Origin: Gracilibacillus lacisalsi DSM 19029
GTDB taxonomy: Bacteria; Bacillota; Bacilli; Bacillales; Amphibacillaceae
Direction of reading: 5' to 3'
DNA length: 64,000 bases
Assembly (NCBI RefSeq): GCF_000377765.1
Contig: NZ_KB898663.1
Location: 372,001 to 436,000, forward strand
Of the stretch, positions 27,247-36,418 are shown piece after piece. Below the pieces are notes generated by a model. The model made no database searches. It saw only the letters and a list, made by a program, of their open reading frames with translations, and was not told where the DNA came from. The translations under genes and the position numbers were made by a program. The first letter of the stretch is position 1. Each line of letters opens with the position of its first letter.

Positions 27247-28119
27247 TTAATCCTCCTCCGAAAAGAATCGTTTTTGTAGGACAGTTACAATAATGACGAT
27301 AAACAAGAGAATAACTGCCATCGCTGATGCAAGACCAATTTTTCCATATTTAAACGCTGTGTCTACTGTTTGAATGACAAATGTCGCACTTCCATTTGCT
27401 CCACCAGTCATGATATATGGAATTTCAAATGCACTTAAAGCACCACTGATTGCTAAAACTAGATTTAAAGAAATAATGATACGGATACTTGGCATAATAA
27501 TGTAGCGGAATTGTTGCCAGCGATTCGCACCATCAATTTCAGCTGCTTCATAAATTTCTCCAGAGATAGATGAGATCGCACCTAAGAAAATAATGAAGTT
27601 AAAGCCCATGTATCGCCAGATCGATGTACCAGCTAAAGATATATTGATAATATCCGGATTACCTAGCCAATGCATGGCTAAGTCCCCTAGTCCAATCATC
27701 TGCAAGACCGTATCTAAGGCACCATCTGGTCTGAAGAAAAATAAAAACATAAACCCGATTGCTACCCCATTAAGAAGATAAGGGAAGAAAATAACCCCTT
27801 TAAAAAAGTTTTTAAATCGAACTCTAAAGCTTAATATCGTTGCAAAGTACAATGCAATCGCCATTTGTACGAATGTTGCAAAGAAATAGTACAAACTGAC
27901 ACCAAATACTCGGAAATACTCTGGATCTGTAAATACGGTAATGTAATTTTCCAAGCCTACAAATTCTTTGTCACTATAGCCATTCCAGTCAGTCACACTG
28001 TACCAGAACATATTGGCAACAGGTAAAAAAGAAAAAGTAGCTAGTAATGTAAGTGGTACAATTAAAAAGGAAACAATAATAATGATTCGTTGCGTTCTAT
28101 AGGATAATTTGGAAAACAT
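27247..28119 (-). CDS. CUT1 sugar ABC transporter permease (MalF type)
   Basis: A 290-residue protein with about six membrane helices and the docking loop EIYEAAEIDGANRWQQFRYI. I chose the ATG at 28119 (MFSKLSYRTQ), which gives the usual short basic N-terminus; AGGAGG lies 12 bases upstream, slightly far. The longest frame adds 23 unlikely residues. A perfect hairpin separates it from the binding-protein gene, probably lowering permease relative to binding-protein synthesis. Confidence 0.94.
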   Translation of the reverse strand: MFSKLSYRTQRIIIIVSFLIVPLTLLATFSFLPVANMFWYSVTDWNGYSDKEFVGLENYITVFTDPEYFRVFGVSLYYFFATFVQMAIALYFATILSFRVRFKNFFKGVIFFPYLLNGVAIGFMFLFFFRPDGALDTVLQMIGLGDLAMHWLGNPDIINISLAGTSIWRYMGFNFIIFLGAISSISGEIYEAAEIDGANRWQQFRYIIMPSIRIIISLNLVLAISGALSAFEIPYIMTGGANGSATFVIQTVDTAFKYGKIGLASAMAVILLFIVIIVTVLQKRFFSEED

Positions 28120-28253
28120 CTGATTGTCGCACCTCCTGGTAAAAACTAAATGAAACTGGAAGCAACTTGCATACTTCCAACATTTCATTTAATTTTCACT
28201 TTTCTCTCTATTAATCTATTATGGCAGTAGAAATAGATTGATGTTGAAAAGGA

Positions 28254-28284
28254 ACACTATTCACCACTATTGGGTGAATAGTGT
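28254..28284 (-). terminator. Perfect 12-bp hairpin between binding-protein and permease genes
   Basis: ACACTATTCACC and GGTGAATAGTGT form a perfect stem with a seven-base loop 13 bp past the binding-protein stop codon. It lacks a T run, so it is more likely a processing or stabilising hairpin, or a weak terminator that sets the protein ratio. Confidence 0.65.
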
Positions 28285-28297
28285 ACACTTTCACCTA

Positions 28298-29656
28298 TTA
28301 TTCGTTTACAACTTTTTCATAAGCAGCAGACCAATCTTCATTCCATTTGTTCATTAAATCATCAAATGAGTCGTCACGGTTACCAATTGCTGCTTCGATA
28401 AGAATTTGTTTTCGAGGTTCTAACCAAAGACCAACTTCCGATTCTTTGTCTATTTCATCTAATAAACCTTTTTTGCCGTCCGGAGAAGGTGTTAACATAG
28501 AGAATTGCCAACCTTCTTCTTCACCTGCAGCTAAAGCTTCTGGTAATGGAACATCCTTAGATGCACTAATACCGCCAGCTTGTTCTACAGAATAACCTGA
28601 TTCATGAATAAACCAGTCAACCCAAGCAAAAGCAGCTTCTTTATTTTCACTATGTTTGTTAATAGAAATATTTAAATCAGCACCTAAAGAGAAAATAGTT
28701 TCTTCTGCATCAGATGGATACGGCATAATCGCAATGTCATCCGCATTTTCTCCAGCACCCTGAACTTGTTCAAGCGCCCAAGAACCTAATACCATTGTTG
28801 CTATTTCACCATTATTCATTCTTACTTTAGAAGATTCCCAATCTGTAGTTAATGGATCTTCTTCAATTAAACCTTGCTCAGCAAGATCATACATTAATTT
28901 ATAGTGTTCATAGTGTGGATCTCCTTCATCAAACGGAGTCGGATCATCGAGCATGTCCACATTGTAATAATCAACATCTCCAGCAGTTGTCGTCACAGCA
29001 CCTTCCCATTGTGTTAACGGCCAACCATCTGCATAGTTTGTATAAAGCGGAATCGCATCTGTATTATCTTTAATTTGTTGCATAGCATCGATAAACTCTT
29101 CTTTAGTAGCTGGAATTCCTTCCACACCAGCTTCTTCAAATACTGCTTTATTATAAATAACGCCTGTGTAAGTTACGGCAATTGGAATCCCATAAACGGT
29201 GTTATCAACTGCACGTTCTTCTACACCTAAGTAATTTTCTTCCATTTCGTCTAATTTACCAATTGGCTCAAAGAAGTTTGGAATATCTGCAATTGGAACC
29301 TCAACTGGTAGGTATTGCACATCCCCATAGTCTTGTGTGTTCATACGTGGCATAATTTCTCCACCGTAATCGGTTAGTGCTTCAAACTCTACATTTACAT
29401 TCGGATATTTTTCATTGAATTGATCTTTATAATCTTGGTAGACAGAATCTACAATATCCGTTCTGTGCGTGATGACAGTAAGGTCTCCTTCAATTTCTTC
29501 TGGATCTTTGTCTTTCCAGGTTTCATAAAGTGGTGCGTCAGATCCTGTGTCTTCACCATTGTCATTGCTAGTATCTTCACTATCTGATGAGCATCCTGCA
29601 ATGATACCTAAAACGATTAACATACTTGCAAAAAACACTAATAACTTTTTACTCAT
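28298..29656 (-). CDS. Extracellular sugar-binding lipoprotein (mannan oligosaccharide importer)
   Basis: A 452-residue family 1 binding protein with a signal peptide and lipobox (IAGC, Cys near 22), then a Ser/Asp/Glu-rich tether. It contains TVITHRTDIVDSVYQDY and the ligand-lobe segment GVIYNKAVFEEAGVEGIP. AAAGGGG precedes the ATG. First gene of the seven-gene operon with two permeases, two GH113 enzymes, GH2 and the SGNH esterase; the ligand is therefore inferred to be (galacto/gluco)manno-oligosaccharides. The promoter carries a cre box and LacI-type operators. Confidence 0.93.
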   Translation of the reverse strand: MSKKLLVFFASMLIVLGIIAGCSSDSEDTSNDNGEDTGSDAPLYETWKDKDPEEIEGDLTVITHRTDIVDSVYQDYKDQFNEKYPNVNVEFEALTDYGGEIMPRMNTQDYGDVQYLPVEVPIADIPNFFEPIGKLDEMEENYLGVEERAVDNTVYGIPIAVTYTGVIYNKAVFEEAGVEGIPATKEEFIDAMQQIKDNTDAIPLYTNYADGWPLTQWEGAVTTTAGDVDYYNVDMLDDPTPFDEGDPHYEHYKLMYDLAEQGLIEEDPLTTDWESSKVRMNNGEIATMVLGSWALEQVQGAGENADDIAIMPYPSDAEETIFSLGADLNISINKHSENKEAAFAWVDWFIHESGYSVEQAGGISASKDVPLPEALAAGEEEGWQFSMLTPSPDGKKGLLDEIDKESEVGLWLEPRKQILIEAAIGNRDDSFDDLMNKWNEDWSAAYEKVVNE

Positions 29657-29680
29657 GTTTTTTGACCCCTTTCTCGAATT

Positions 29681-29741
29681 CGTTAAGTTAACGTTAAGTT
29701 AATAACAACTTAATAATAACCTGAAAACGCTTGCTAGTCAA
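29681..29741 (-). promoter_or_regulatory. Promoter with cre box and tandem LacI-type operators, mannan operon
   Basis: On the minus strand TTGACT (29736-29741), a 17-bp spacer and TATTAT (29713-29718) form the promoter. TGAAAACGC-type sequence TGAAAACGCTTGCT (plus strand 29722-29735), a cre match, fills the spacer. Downstream of the -10, the 11-bp unit CGTTAAGTTAA occurs twice in tandem (29681-29702), containing the operator core TAAGTTAACGTT found at other promoters here. Confidence 0.8.
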
Positions 29742-29894
29742 TACTTTTTTTGCTTTTTTATAAGTAATTTTTATCATGTTCCATTACTCATTTTAACCTA
29801 TTACGATCATATCAACCTATAGTAGGTTTCTAATGATTTACAACAACAGGCAGACATGATTAATTTAGCGTTAAAGTTATATTGATTGATGTAC

Positions 29895-29924
29895 AAAAAA
29901 ATCCCTTGAGAAAAAACTCAAGGG
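29895..29924 (-). terminator. Intrinsic terminator after the DUF624 gene
   Basis: CCCTTGAG and CTCAAGGG form a perfect 8-bp stem with a six-base loop; on the minus strand it is followed by ATTTTTTT. It lies 18 bp past the DUF624 stop codon. Confidence 0.9.
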
Positions 29925-29942
29925 TATAATCTTTCTCTAATC

Positions 29943-30539
29943 CTATTTTTCTAAAAACGGAGGCGAAAATTTGATAAAGCTCGTTGTGATACCACAACCA
30001 TATATACAAGGAGCTAGAGCGATAAATGCAACAAGGTTCCAAGTAAATAAAAAGGACAAGATCGCTACGATAAACAATATATATATGGATCTTAACGGAT
30101 ATTTAATGGAAGAAACAAAAGCTAACGCCAATAATTTTTTCCACGCTTTGATACCCTTAGTCAGATAATACAATATAAAAGTATAGTTAATCACAAATAG
30201 AATCATAAAGTAGACAATTACTATCACCAACGCAAGACTAAACGAATGGTCAGATCTGTTCGCAAAAAACAGGGCCGTATAACTTAAAATCACAAACATC
30301 ACACTTAAGAAAGAAGCAAAATAATACGATTGATAGCTTTGATAATTTTCTTTAAACAATAATCCGATATCTTCTGGATTTTCATGGATTAGAAATTGCT
30401 CACTCGTCTTCAGCAATGATGCAGTTGCCGGTATAAAACTGTAAATAACGACTCCTTTTAGCAGGTAAAGCCAATAATAAAAACTGATTAAAAAAAGTTT
30501 ATAACAAAACTGAAATACTTTTTGAATGGAACCACTCAT
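29943..30539 (-). CDS. DUF624 (YesL-like) membrane protein
   Basis: A 198-residue protein with five or so hydrophobic helices. The N-terminal segment (FCYKLFLISFYYWLYLLKGV, then YSFIPATASLL) matches the DUF624 pattern seen also in the protein at 8686-9354, though the two are quite diverged. The role of the family is unknown; its members accompany sugar importers. It stands alone between the LacI gene terminator region and its own terminator. No operator of the LacI type was seen before it. Confidence 0.8.
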   Translation of the reverse strand: MSGSIQKVFQFCYKLFLISFYYWLYLLKGVVIYSFIPATASLLKTSEQFLIHENPEDIGLLFKENYQSYQSYYFASFLSVMFVILSYTALFFANRSDHSFSLALVIVIVYFMILFVINYTFILYYLTKGIKAWKKLLALAFVSSIKYPLRSIYILFIVAILSFLFTWNLVAFIALAPCIYGCGITTSFIKFSPPFLEK

Positions 30540-30613
30540 CCCTCATCATCCTTTGTCTACATTTCAACAGAAAAACCATTAACCACACTAGATCCCACGA
30601 GCATTTATGGAAC

Positions 30614-30790
30614 GGACATTTAGTGCCTTATTTGAATGGAAATCAGCTATTTTTCGATGTTAGCGGACATTGAATCCCTTATTTGATTCATTCCGGCCAC
30701 CATTAGCACTATTTTCGATGAATAGCGGAATAGATGTCCACTGATAGCCTAAAAAGGCCACTTTTGTCACAAATAACGGAACGAATGTCC
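30614..30790. repeat. Degenerate intergenic repeat with GGACAT/ATGTCC motifs
   Basis: Two units begin GGACATT and continue CCTTATTTGA after five variable bases (30614 and 30665), each followed by a TTTTCGATG segment. Two later units carry the motif in palindromic form (GGAATAGATGTCC at 30727-30739 and GGAACGAATGTCC at 30778-30790). It fills most of the 340-bp gap between the LacI and DUF624 genes. No reading frame explains it. Confidence 0.55.
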
Positions 30791-30841
30791 GCACTTAGTC
30801 CCCTAGCTTTAGGGGTAACACCCTCAAACTCTCTGCCTTTG

Positions 30842-30877
30842 CAAACAAAACCAAGGCAGTCACCTTGGTTTTGTTTG
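30842..30877 (-). terminator. Strong intrinsic terminator after the LacI gene
   Basis: CAAACAAAACCAAGG and CCTTGGTTTTGTTTG form a perfect 15-bp stem with a six-base loop immediately past the stop codon. The A/T ends give poly-U on either strand. Confidence 0.9.
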
Positions 30878-30878
30878 T

Positions 30879-31886
30879 TTATTTTATCGCTTTTACTGAA
30901 TCGCGGTAAATAATTTTACCTTTTACTGCGACTCTTCCGAATTTCACTTCCGGATTATCCATTTTATCGCATATAAATTTAACCGTGTTTTTAGCCATTT
31001 CTTCGATATCTACTTCTACGGTTGTTAGGTGAGGCGTTGTCAGTGTGGCATAGATATCATTATCGAATCCGACCACCGAGCAATCTTCTGGTACCCGATA
31101 CCCTTCTTTATTTAACCTTTCGATAAGTAAATGTGCTACTTGATCACAGTTACAAACGAAAGCGGTTGGCATTTGGTCGGGTAAATCCATTTCGATAAAA
31201 GCTCCCCGCTCATCCCGATCACTAATGACATATTCCTGTTTCAAATGAATTTTATGCTCTAATAATGACTTATAATATCCAAGAAAACGGTCCTGAATAC
31301 TACTTGTAGAAAAAAGATTGCCGACATAGGCAACTTCTTTGTGCCCCTGTTGAATCAATGAATTCGTAATTTCATAAGCTCCATAAAAGTTATCGGTAAT
31401 GACTGCATCTACATTATCATTCTCGTCATAGAAATCGAGGAAAACTAAAGGCATTTCCACACTTTGCATTAATTCTATATACTCTTTGCTAGGTTGTCCA
31501 AGCATAATGAAGCCATCTACTCTGCGCTCGTGATAAATGCGCGGCAACTTTAATTGATCTTCGTCTTCATTAGGTAAAATATGAATAATTCCGTAATAAC
31601 CACGGTCTTCTAAAATCTGTGCAATCGCTTGATATACTTTTAAATAAAAAGATTGTGTCATTCCGGTGTATCGTTCAGGGATAATAACACACACATTATA
31701 TGACTTACCATCTTTCATCGATTTCGCCATCGTATTGTAACGATATCCCATTTTATCCGCTAACGTTTTAATCTTTTCTTTTAATTCTTCACTGACGCCT
31801 TCTTTGTCGTTCAGTGCTTTAGAAACCGTGACACTGCTCACATTTAATTTTTCAGCAATATCTTTCATCGTGACATTCGACTTCAT
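30879..31886 (-). CDS. LacI-family repressor, probable regulator of the mannan locus
   Basis: A 335-residue protein with the LacI helix-turn-helix (TMKDIAEKLNVSSVTVSKAL, near 6-25), hinge helix region, and a periplasmic-binding-like effector domain (from about 60; GFIMLGQPS, VGFDNDIYATLTTP). I chose the ATG at 31886 behind GGGGTGA; a GTG three codons upstream is possible. The effector is probably a manno-oligosaccharide. Operator-like sequences with the half-site TAACTTA lie before its own gene and before four other transcription units, which all encode mannan or galactoside functions. Confidence 0.94.
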   Translation of the reverse strand: MKSNVTMKDIAEKLNVSSVTVSKALNDKEGVSEELKEKIKTLADKMGYRYNTMAKSMKDGKSYNVCVIIPERYTGMTQSFYLKVYQAIAQILEDRGYYGIIHILPNEDEDQLKLPRIYHERRVDGFIMLGQPSKEYIELMQSVEMPLVFLDFYDENDNVDAVITDNFYGAYEITNSLIQQGHKEVAYVGNLFSTSSIQDRFLGYYKSLLEHKIHLKQEYVISDRDERGAFIEMDLPDQMPTAFVCNCDQVAHLLIERLNKEGYRVPEDCSVVGFDNDIYATLTTPHLTTVEVDIEEMAKNTVKFICDKMDNPEVKFGRVAVKGKIIYRDSVKAIK

Positions 31887-31944
31887 TTTGTTCACCCCAT
31901 ACTCTAACTTCCCATTTCGTCTATCATAACATTTTTAAAGAAAA

Positions 31945-31970
31945 ATTACTTAATAATTTAACTTAATTCG
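31945..31970. promoter_or_regulatory. LacI-type operator upstream of the lacI-like gene
   Basis: The plus strand holds ATTACTTAATAATTTAAC then TTAATTCG, with two copies of ACTTAAT. It shares the half-site TTAACTTAA with the operators of the epimerase and alpha-galactosidase genes. It lies about 60-85 bp before the start codon, which suggests autoregulation. A TATGAT -10 candidate lies between it and the gene. Confidence 0.5.
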
Positions 31971-32000
31971 TGTTTATTTTACCCTAATCGACAAGAAGAG

Positions 32001-32029
32001 AAAAGGGTGAACCAGGATGTCACCCTTTT
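32001..32029 (-). terminator. Intrinsic terminator after the GH130 gene
   Basis: AAAAGGGTGA and TCACCCTTTT form a perfect 10-bp stem with a nine-base loop that contains the last bases of the gene; the minus-strand RNA ends in UUUUCUC. Confidence 0.85.
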
Positions 32030-33195
32030 AGTAATGCTTCATTCTGTTCGATTAACGATTTACGTTGTTCTGCATTTTCTAGAGACCGATACGGATCTTC
32101 AGGTGTATGGAACGTGTAATCTACTAATTGGTCTACAGTTGTTTTAGCCACATGAATTCTCGTATCACTAGATGCATAGTAAACAAATACTTCATTTTCT
32201 TCATTAACAACTGCACCATTACAGAAAATAACATTAGACACATCACCTGTACGCTCGTCATCGTATGGTGCAATGAAATGTCCACCCGGTAATGCAATGA
32301 GTTTCGTAGGATCTTCTAAACTCGTAGCAAAAGTATAGAGAACATAACGCAAGCCGGCCGCAGTGTTACGAACACCGTGAGCAATATGAATCCAACCTTT
32401 ATCTGTTTTAATCGGCGCAGGCCCTTGTCCGTTTTTGACTTCATAAATCGTATGATACTTCTTGCCGTGAATTACTTGTTCATCTTGAATAATTGGGTTT
32501 GTAATATCTTCTGTTAATCCGAATGCAATTCCTCCGCCCGAGCCAGTTGAAATAAAACCGTCTTGCGGTCGAGTATAGAAGGCGTATTGTCCATCAACAA
32601 ATTCAGGATGTAATACGACATTTCGTTGTTGAGGTGATGGCGTCTTGATATTCGGCAAACGTTCCCAGTTCTTGAGATCATTCGTACGAACAAGACCTGC
32701 TTGTGCTACTGCACTGGATGTGTCAAATTCACCTGCATCCGCATCCTTGCTCTCCGAACAATAAATACCATAAATCCAGCCATCTTCATGCTTCACTAAT
32801 CGCATGTCGTACATATTAGTTTCTTCTTGATCAATATCATCCCAAACTAGTGGAGTATCAATAAATCGGAATTGATCGACACCATTGTCACTTACTGCTA
32901 AAGCAAAAATTGATTTACGATCCAACCCTTCTAACCTCACTACCATATAATATTTCCCTTCGTGATAGATCGCACCAGGATTAAACGTCGCATTAACACC
33001 TAAACGTTCCATAAAGAACGGATTCGTTTCCTTATTCAAATCAAATCGCCAATGGAGTGGAACATGATGTCTCGTTATGGCCGGATATTGATATTTCGTA
33101 TAAATACCATTATAAAATTGCTTGTTTTCTGGATTTTCACGTTGAATTAATCGTTCTTGTTCCTCCAAAAGCTGATAGTATTTTTCATGAATCAT
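32020..33195 (-). CDS. GH130 4-O-beta-mannosyl-glucose (manno-oligosaccharide) phosphorylase
   Basis: A 391-residue five-bladed propeller protein of GH130. It has [13 protein letters not shown], the NMYDMRLV strand, the [10 protein letters not shown] segment and [14 protein letters not shown], which resemble the subfamily 1 enzymes that phosphorolyse mannosyl-beta-1,4-glucose to mannose 1-phosphate and glucose. The true ATG at 33195 overlaps the epimerase stop by four bases (ATGA). Epimerase plus GH130 form the known mannobiose pathway: mannobiose is first converted to mannosyl-glucose, then phosphorolysed. No signal peptide. Confidence 0.93.
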   Translation of the reverse strand: MIHEKYYQLLEEQERLIQRENPENKQFYNGIYTKYQYPAITRHHVPLHWRFDLNKETNPFFMERLGVNATFNPGAIYHEGKYYMVVRLEGLDRKSIFALAVSDNGVDQFRFIDTPLVWDDIDQEETNMYDMRLVKHEDGWIYGIYCSESKDADAGEFDTSSAVAQAGLVRTNDLKNWERLPNIKTPSPQQRNVVLHPEFVDGQYAFYTRPQDGFISTGSGGGIAFGLTEDITNPIIQDEQVIHGKKYHTIYEVKNGQGPAPIKTDKGWIHIAHGVRNTAAGLRYVLYTFATSLEDPTKLIALPGGHFIAPYDDERTGDVSNVIFCNGAVVNEENEVFVYYASSDTRIHVAKTTVDQLVDYTFHTPEDPYRSLENAEQRKSLIEQNEALLKG

Positions 33196-34367
33196 GACTG
33201 CTTCACCCTTTCGATAAATTCTAAACAAAATCTACTATTATGGTAAGATGTCTTCCACGGTTCTCCGATTGCTCTTTCTGTTGGCTTGCCATCAGGCTCT
33301 ATCGACCAATACCATTCTCCATTTTCACGATTATCGACTATATGTTTTTTAATATAGTCCCAAAGATTCTCCATTAATTGTTGAAATTTCGGATCTTGTG
33401 TATGTTCAAATGCATTTAAATAGCCGACCATCGCTTCTGCTTGTACCCACCAAATTCTCGTTTCATCATAATGGTCATCAACCTGTTCGTTGATTAATGA
33501 ACCATCTGCCTGCATCGCATATGCAGCAATATTATACGCAATATCGAGCACCATTTGATCAAACCTTTTATCATTTATCCCTATTGTTTTAATGGTTTCA
33601 TCCATCAACCAGCTCGCTTCAATATCATGGCCGAATGATTTCATATTGACTAATGAATTCCATTGCTTATCGAAAAAAACGCCTAAAAAATTGGTATCTT
33701 GGTTATAAATCTTCTGATAATGCACTTCTAACAAATCTAGTAATCTTTGTTTTAATGCATCCGTAGGGTTTGCTTTATACAAATTGGTATACGCTTCCAA
33801 TACGTGAATATGTGTATTCATTGTAATTTCTGCAACGACACCATTTTCACTTAACATTTCGTTTGATACCGGATTCCAACATTGATCGAACTCTTCACCA
33901 TAAGCACGATTTTGCTGGTCATAACCCTTCTCTTCAATTAAATGATAGATTTCATTTGCCAAAGCTAATGCTTCCTCTAATTTCGTGACTCGATAATATT
34001 CACTTAATGCATAAATCGCAAATGATTGGGCGTATACATGCTTTCTTTTATCTTTCGGTTGCCCTTGATAATCCACTAACCAATAGATGCCTAGATGTTC
34101 CTGATCATATAGTTTGTCACGAAGAAAGTGATAAAGGTGATGAGCATGCTCTAAGTATTCTTCTTTCCCAGTAACTCGATATGCAGCTGAAAAAGTCCAG
34201 AGGAATCTTGCTGTCGCAATCCCTCCCTTATCTGCTTGCTTATTAATTTCTAAATGATAGTCTACTTCCCCATAAAAACCTCCATGTTGCTCATCCTTCA
34301 ACTGCATCCAAAACGGGAGGATTTTCTGTTCTAAATGTTGTTGAATTTCGTCTGTCAGCTTTTTCAT
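33192..34367 (-). CDS. Cellobiose 2-epimerase (mannobiose to mannosyl-glucose)
   Basis: A 391-residue (alpha/alpha)6-barrel of the N-acylglucosamine/cellobiose 2-epimerase family. Recognisable parts are [18 protein letters not shown], the [19 protein letters not shown] segment with catalytic-type His, [23 protein letters not shown], and [14 protein letters not shown]. It inverts C2 of the reducing-end sugar of beta-1,4 disaccharides. Coupled translation with the GH130 phosphorylase gene makes mannobiose the likely substrate. It has its own LacI-controlled promoter. Confidence 0.94.
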   Translation of the reverse strand: MKKLTDEIQQHLEQKILPFWMQLKDEQHGGFYGEVDYHLEINKQADKGGIATARFLWTFSAAYRVTGKEEYLEHAHHLYHFLRDKLYDQEHLGIYWLVDYQGQPKDKRKHVYAQSFAIYALSEYYRVTKLEEALALANEIYHLIEEKGYDQQNRAYGEEFDQCWNPVSNEMLSENGVVAEITMNTHIHVLEAYTNLYKANPTDALKQRLLDLLEVHYQKIYNQDTNFLGVFFDKQWNSLVNMKSFGHDIEASWLMDETIKTIGINDKRFDQMVLDIAYNIAAYAMQADGSLINEQVDDHYDETRIWWVQAEAMVGYLNAFEHTQDPKFQQLMENLWDYIKKHIVDNRENGEWYWSIEPDGKPTERAIGEPWKTSYHNSRFCLEFIERVKQS

Positions 34368-34393
34368 AAATGAAACCCCCTCTTTATGTTTAT

Positions 34394-34440
34394 CGTTAAC
34401 TTAATAAATTAATAATAATTAACTTAATGGCGTTTGTCAA
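34394..34440 (-). promoter_or_regulatory. Promoter with two LacI-type operator copies, epimerase-GH130 operon
   Basis: On the minus strand TTGACA (34435-34440), 17 bp and TATTAT (34412-34417) form a near-consensus promoter. ATTAACTTAATGG (34418-34430, plus strand) fills the spacer, and CGTTAACTTAATAA (34394-34407) lies just downstream of the -10. Both carry TTAACTTAAT. Confidence 0.8.
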
Positions 34441-34479
34441 TTACTTACTACTTAAATTGAACTTCGATTCAACTCATTC

Positions 34480-34517
34480 AAAAAGCCAGCAAAAGAACAA
34501 AATCTTTCACCGGCTTT
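34480..34517 (-). terminator. Intrinsic terminator after the chemoreceptor gene
   Basis: On the minus strand AAAGCCGG and GCTGGCTTT pair (one G:U) around a loop of about 20 bases, followed by TTG. It lies four bases past the stop codon. Confidence 0.75.
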
Positions 34518-34520
34518 GAT

Positions 34521-36308
34521 TTATACTTTAAATTTTGCAAAGGTTTCTTCTAATTCATGCGCCATAGATGCTAATTCTTGCGAGGAAGCAAGTAATTGTT
34601 GCATAGCTGCATTTTGTTGTTCTGAACCTGCCGCAATTTGCTCGATACTTTCTGCTGACTTTTCCGAGATTTCTTGAATATTGGTAGTTGCCGCACTTAC
34701 TTGATCTATTTTGTCATTTGTTATGTCAATCGTTTGACTAGCTTGCTGATTATGGTTATTTAACATTTGAATCGAGCCTGATAAGTGGTCAAATACCGTA
34801 CCTACCTTTTTGACTTTTTCTACTCCTTGATTAACCGATTCTGTACTCATTTCCATCACTTCTACTGCTTGATGAGTATCTTCAATCGAAGTAGCAATTA
34901 ATGACTGAATATTCTCCGTGGCATCTGCCGTTTGCTCGGCAAGTTTACGAACTTCATCTGCAACAACAGCAAATCCTTTGCCATGTTCACCGGCTCTGGC
35001 AGCCTCTATCGTCGCATTAAGTGCTAATAAATTGGTTTGCGACGAAATAGAATGAATCATATCTACAATACTGCTAATCTTAGAAGAATGCTCACTTAAT
35101 GAGTTAATAATGGTTGCTATTTCGTCCACTTGCCTTTTAACCATATCCATCTGCTCTACCGTATCTGTTACATCATGGGTTCCATTCTCAATCTCCTGTT
35201 TCGTTTCCTTACTTAAGCGAATCGCTTCTTGCATCGTTGTGGTAACTTCCGCCCAAGATTTTTTCATCTCTTCCATTATCGCTGTTGATTTTTGAACGGT
35301 TTGAACTTGCTCTTCACTACCATTCGCTATATCTACCATCGTAGTAGTGATCTGAGTATTTACATCCGTTGTTTCTTCCGCATTTTCTCTTAAGGCTTTC
35401 GACATATTCGTTACTGTTTCGGTTGTTTCTAATAATCGGACAATCGAACGTTGCAAATGATCAGCCATTTGATTCATTGCATTTTGGATAACTGCAATTT
35501 CATCTTTACCTTCCACTTCGATTCGTTCAACCGTTAAATCACCATCTCCTAATCGTTTCGCAAACAACGCCAAGCTTGCAAACTTGGTGGACATTCTTTT
35601 ATTTACAACTACTAGAATAACAATAGAACTAACTAAAACAAATACAACAAGTGCAACCACTACAATCATGGTGATGGTGGACTGTTTTTGTATATTGTCT
35701 TGTAAGGCACTTCGTTCAGATAACATCAATTCCTTTAACTCCATTAGTTCATCGATCGTATAATTGCGGAGTGTTGTTGTTTTTTTATGTAAATCAGTCT
35801 GAACAAAAATGTCTACTCTTTCTCCGTTGTCTCGATATTCGGCAGTTTTGGGTATGATTTCATCAAAAAATAATTGATCCATTTGGTCATTATAATCTAA
35901 CACTTTCTCATATATTTTTTGTTGTTCATTTGTTTCTAATTCTGCTTCAATCATTTCCACAGAAGTTAAAAATGCATCTCCTTCGGCCTGATAATCTTCA
36001 ACCGTGGTGGTTGGATGCTGCTCCGTTAAAATATCAGCAATAATAATCGATTTTTGCTTAAAGATCGAAGCTGCCTCCACTATTTCTATCGATGCATCAC
36101 TTTTTTCATCTACTGCTCGAGATTCTTTTAGCACTCCATTCATCGATAAAATCGTAATCAATAAGGAGAGGACAAATAACACTAAAACACCAGTAAACAA
36201 TAAGCCATATTTTTGTCCCACTTTACGATCTGTCAGAAAATGACGATTCCAACGTATTTTTTTTAGATTCCATTTCGGCAAAGATATCTTTTTCCATCTT
36301 CTTTTCAT
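34521..36308 (-). CDS. Methyl-accepting chemotaxis protein
   Basis: A 595-residue chemoreceptor. A basic N-terminus is followed by a transmembrane helix (36-56), an extracellular helical region (57-210, four-helix-bundle type), a second helix (211-236), HAMP, and a cytoplasmic signalling domain with the hairpin tip [20 protein letters not shown]. It has no CheW-binding truncation. Its position inside the mannan locus, between the epimerase promoter and the ABC exporter gene, suggests it might sense a related sugar, but it has its own terminator and no clear LacI operator. The ligand is unknown. Confidence 0.94.
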   Translation of the reverse strand: MKRRWKKISLPKWNLKKIRWNRHFLTDRKVGQKYGLLFTGVLVLFVLSLLITILSMNGVLKESRAVDEKSDASIEIVEAASIFKQKSIIIADILTEQHPTTTVEDYQAEGDAFLTSVEMIEAELETNEQQKIYEKVLDYNDQMDQLFFDEIIPKTAEYRDNGERVDIFVQTDLHKKTTTLRNYTIDELMELKELMLSERSALQDNIQKQSTITMIVVVALVVFVLVSSIVILVVVNKRMSTKFASLALFAKRLGDGDLTVERIEVEGKDEIAVIQNAMNQMADHLQRSIVRLLETTETVTNMSKALRENAEETTDVNTQITTTMVDIANGSEEQVQTVQKSTAIMEEMKKSWAEVTTTMQEAIRLSKETKQEIENGTHDVTDTVEQMDMVKRQVDEIATIINSLSEHSSKISSIVDMIHSISSQTNLLALNATIEAARAGEHGKGFAVVADEVRKLAEQTADATENIQSLIATSIEDTHQAVEVMEMSTESVNQGVEKVKKVGTVFDHLSGSIQMLNNHNQQASQTIDITNDKIDQVSAATTNIQEISEKSAESIEQIAAGSEQQNAAMQQLLASSQELASMAHELEETFAKFKV

Positions 36309-36341
36309 ATGAATCCCCTTTCATCTTATAAAGAAAACCTA

Positions 36342-36395
36342 CCATCAGCGAGATTTCATTATTCTACTCACTGATGGTTAGCAACACTTATCAGG
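36342..36395. repeat. Dispersed hairpin repeat, copy A
   Basis: CCATCAG (36342-36348) pairs with CTGATGG (36371-36377), extended inside by GAG/CTC. The conserved tail GGTTAGCAACACTTATCAGG follows. The same tail, with two or three changes, occurs at 54928, 55047 and 59529. It lies between the ABC exporter stop codon and the chemoreceptor start. Confidence 0.6.
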
Positions 36396-36418
36396 TCTTC
36401 ACAGGCAACACAGATGCG

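Noticed and set aside
26812-27279. Open frame of 155 codons on the plus strand
   Set aside because: It is antisense to two permease genes with clear family motifs; the frame is a by-product of their codon pattern.
30614-30790. CRISPR array or short coding repeat
   Set aside because: The units differ in length (about 50-62 bp) and sequence, and stop codons occur in all frames.
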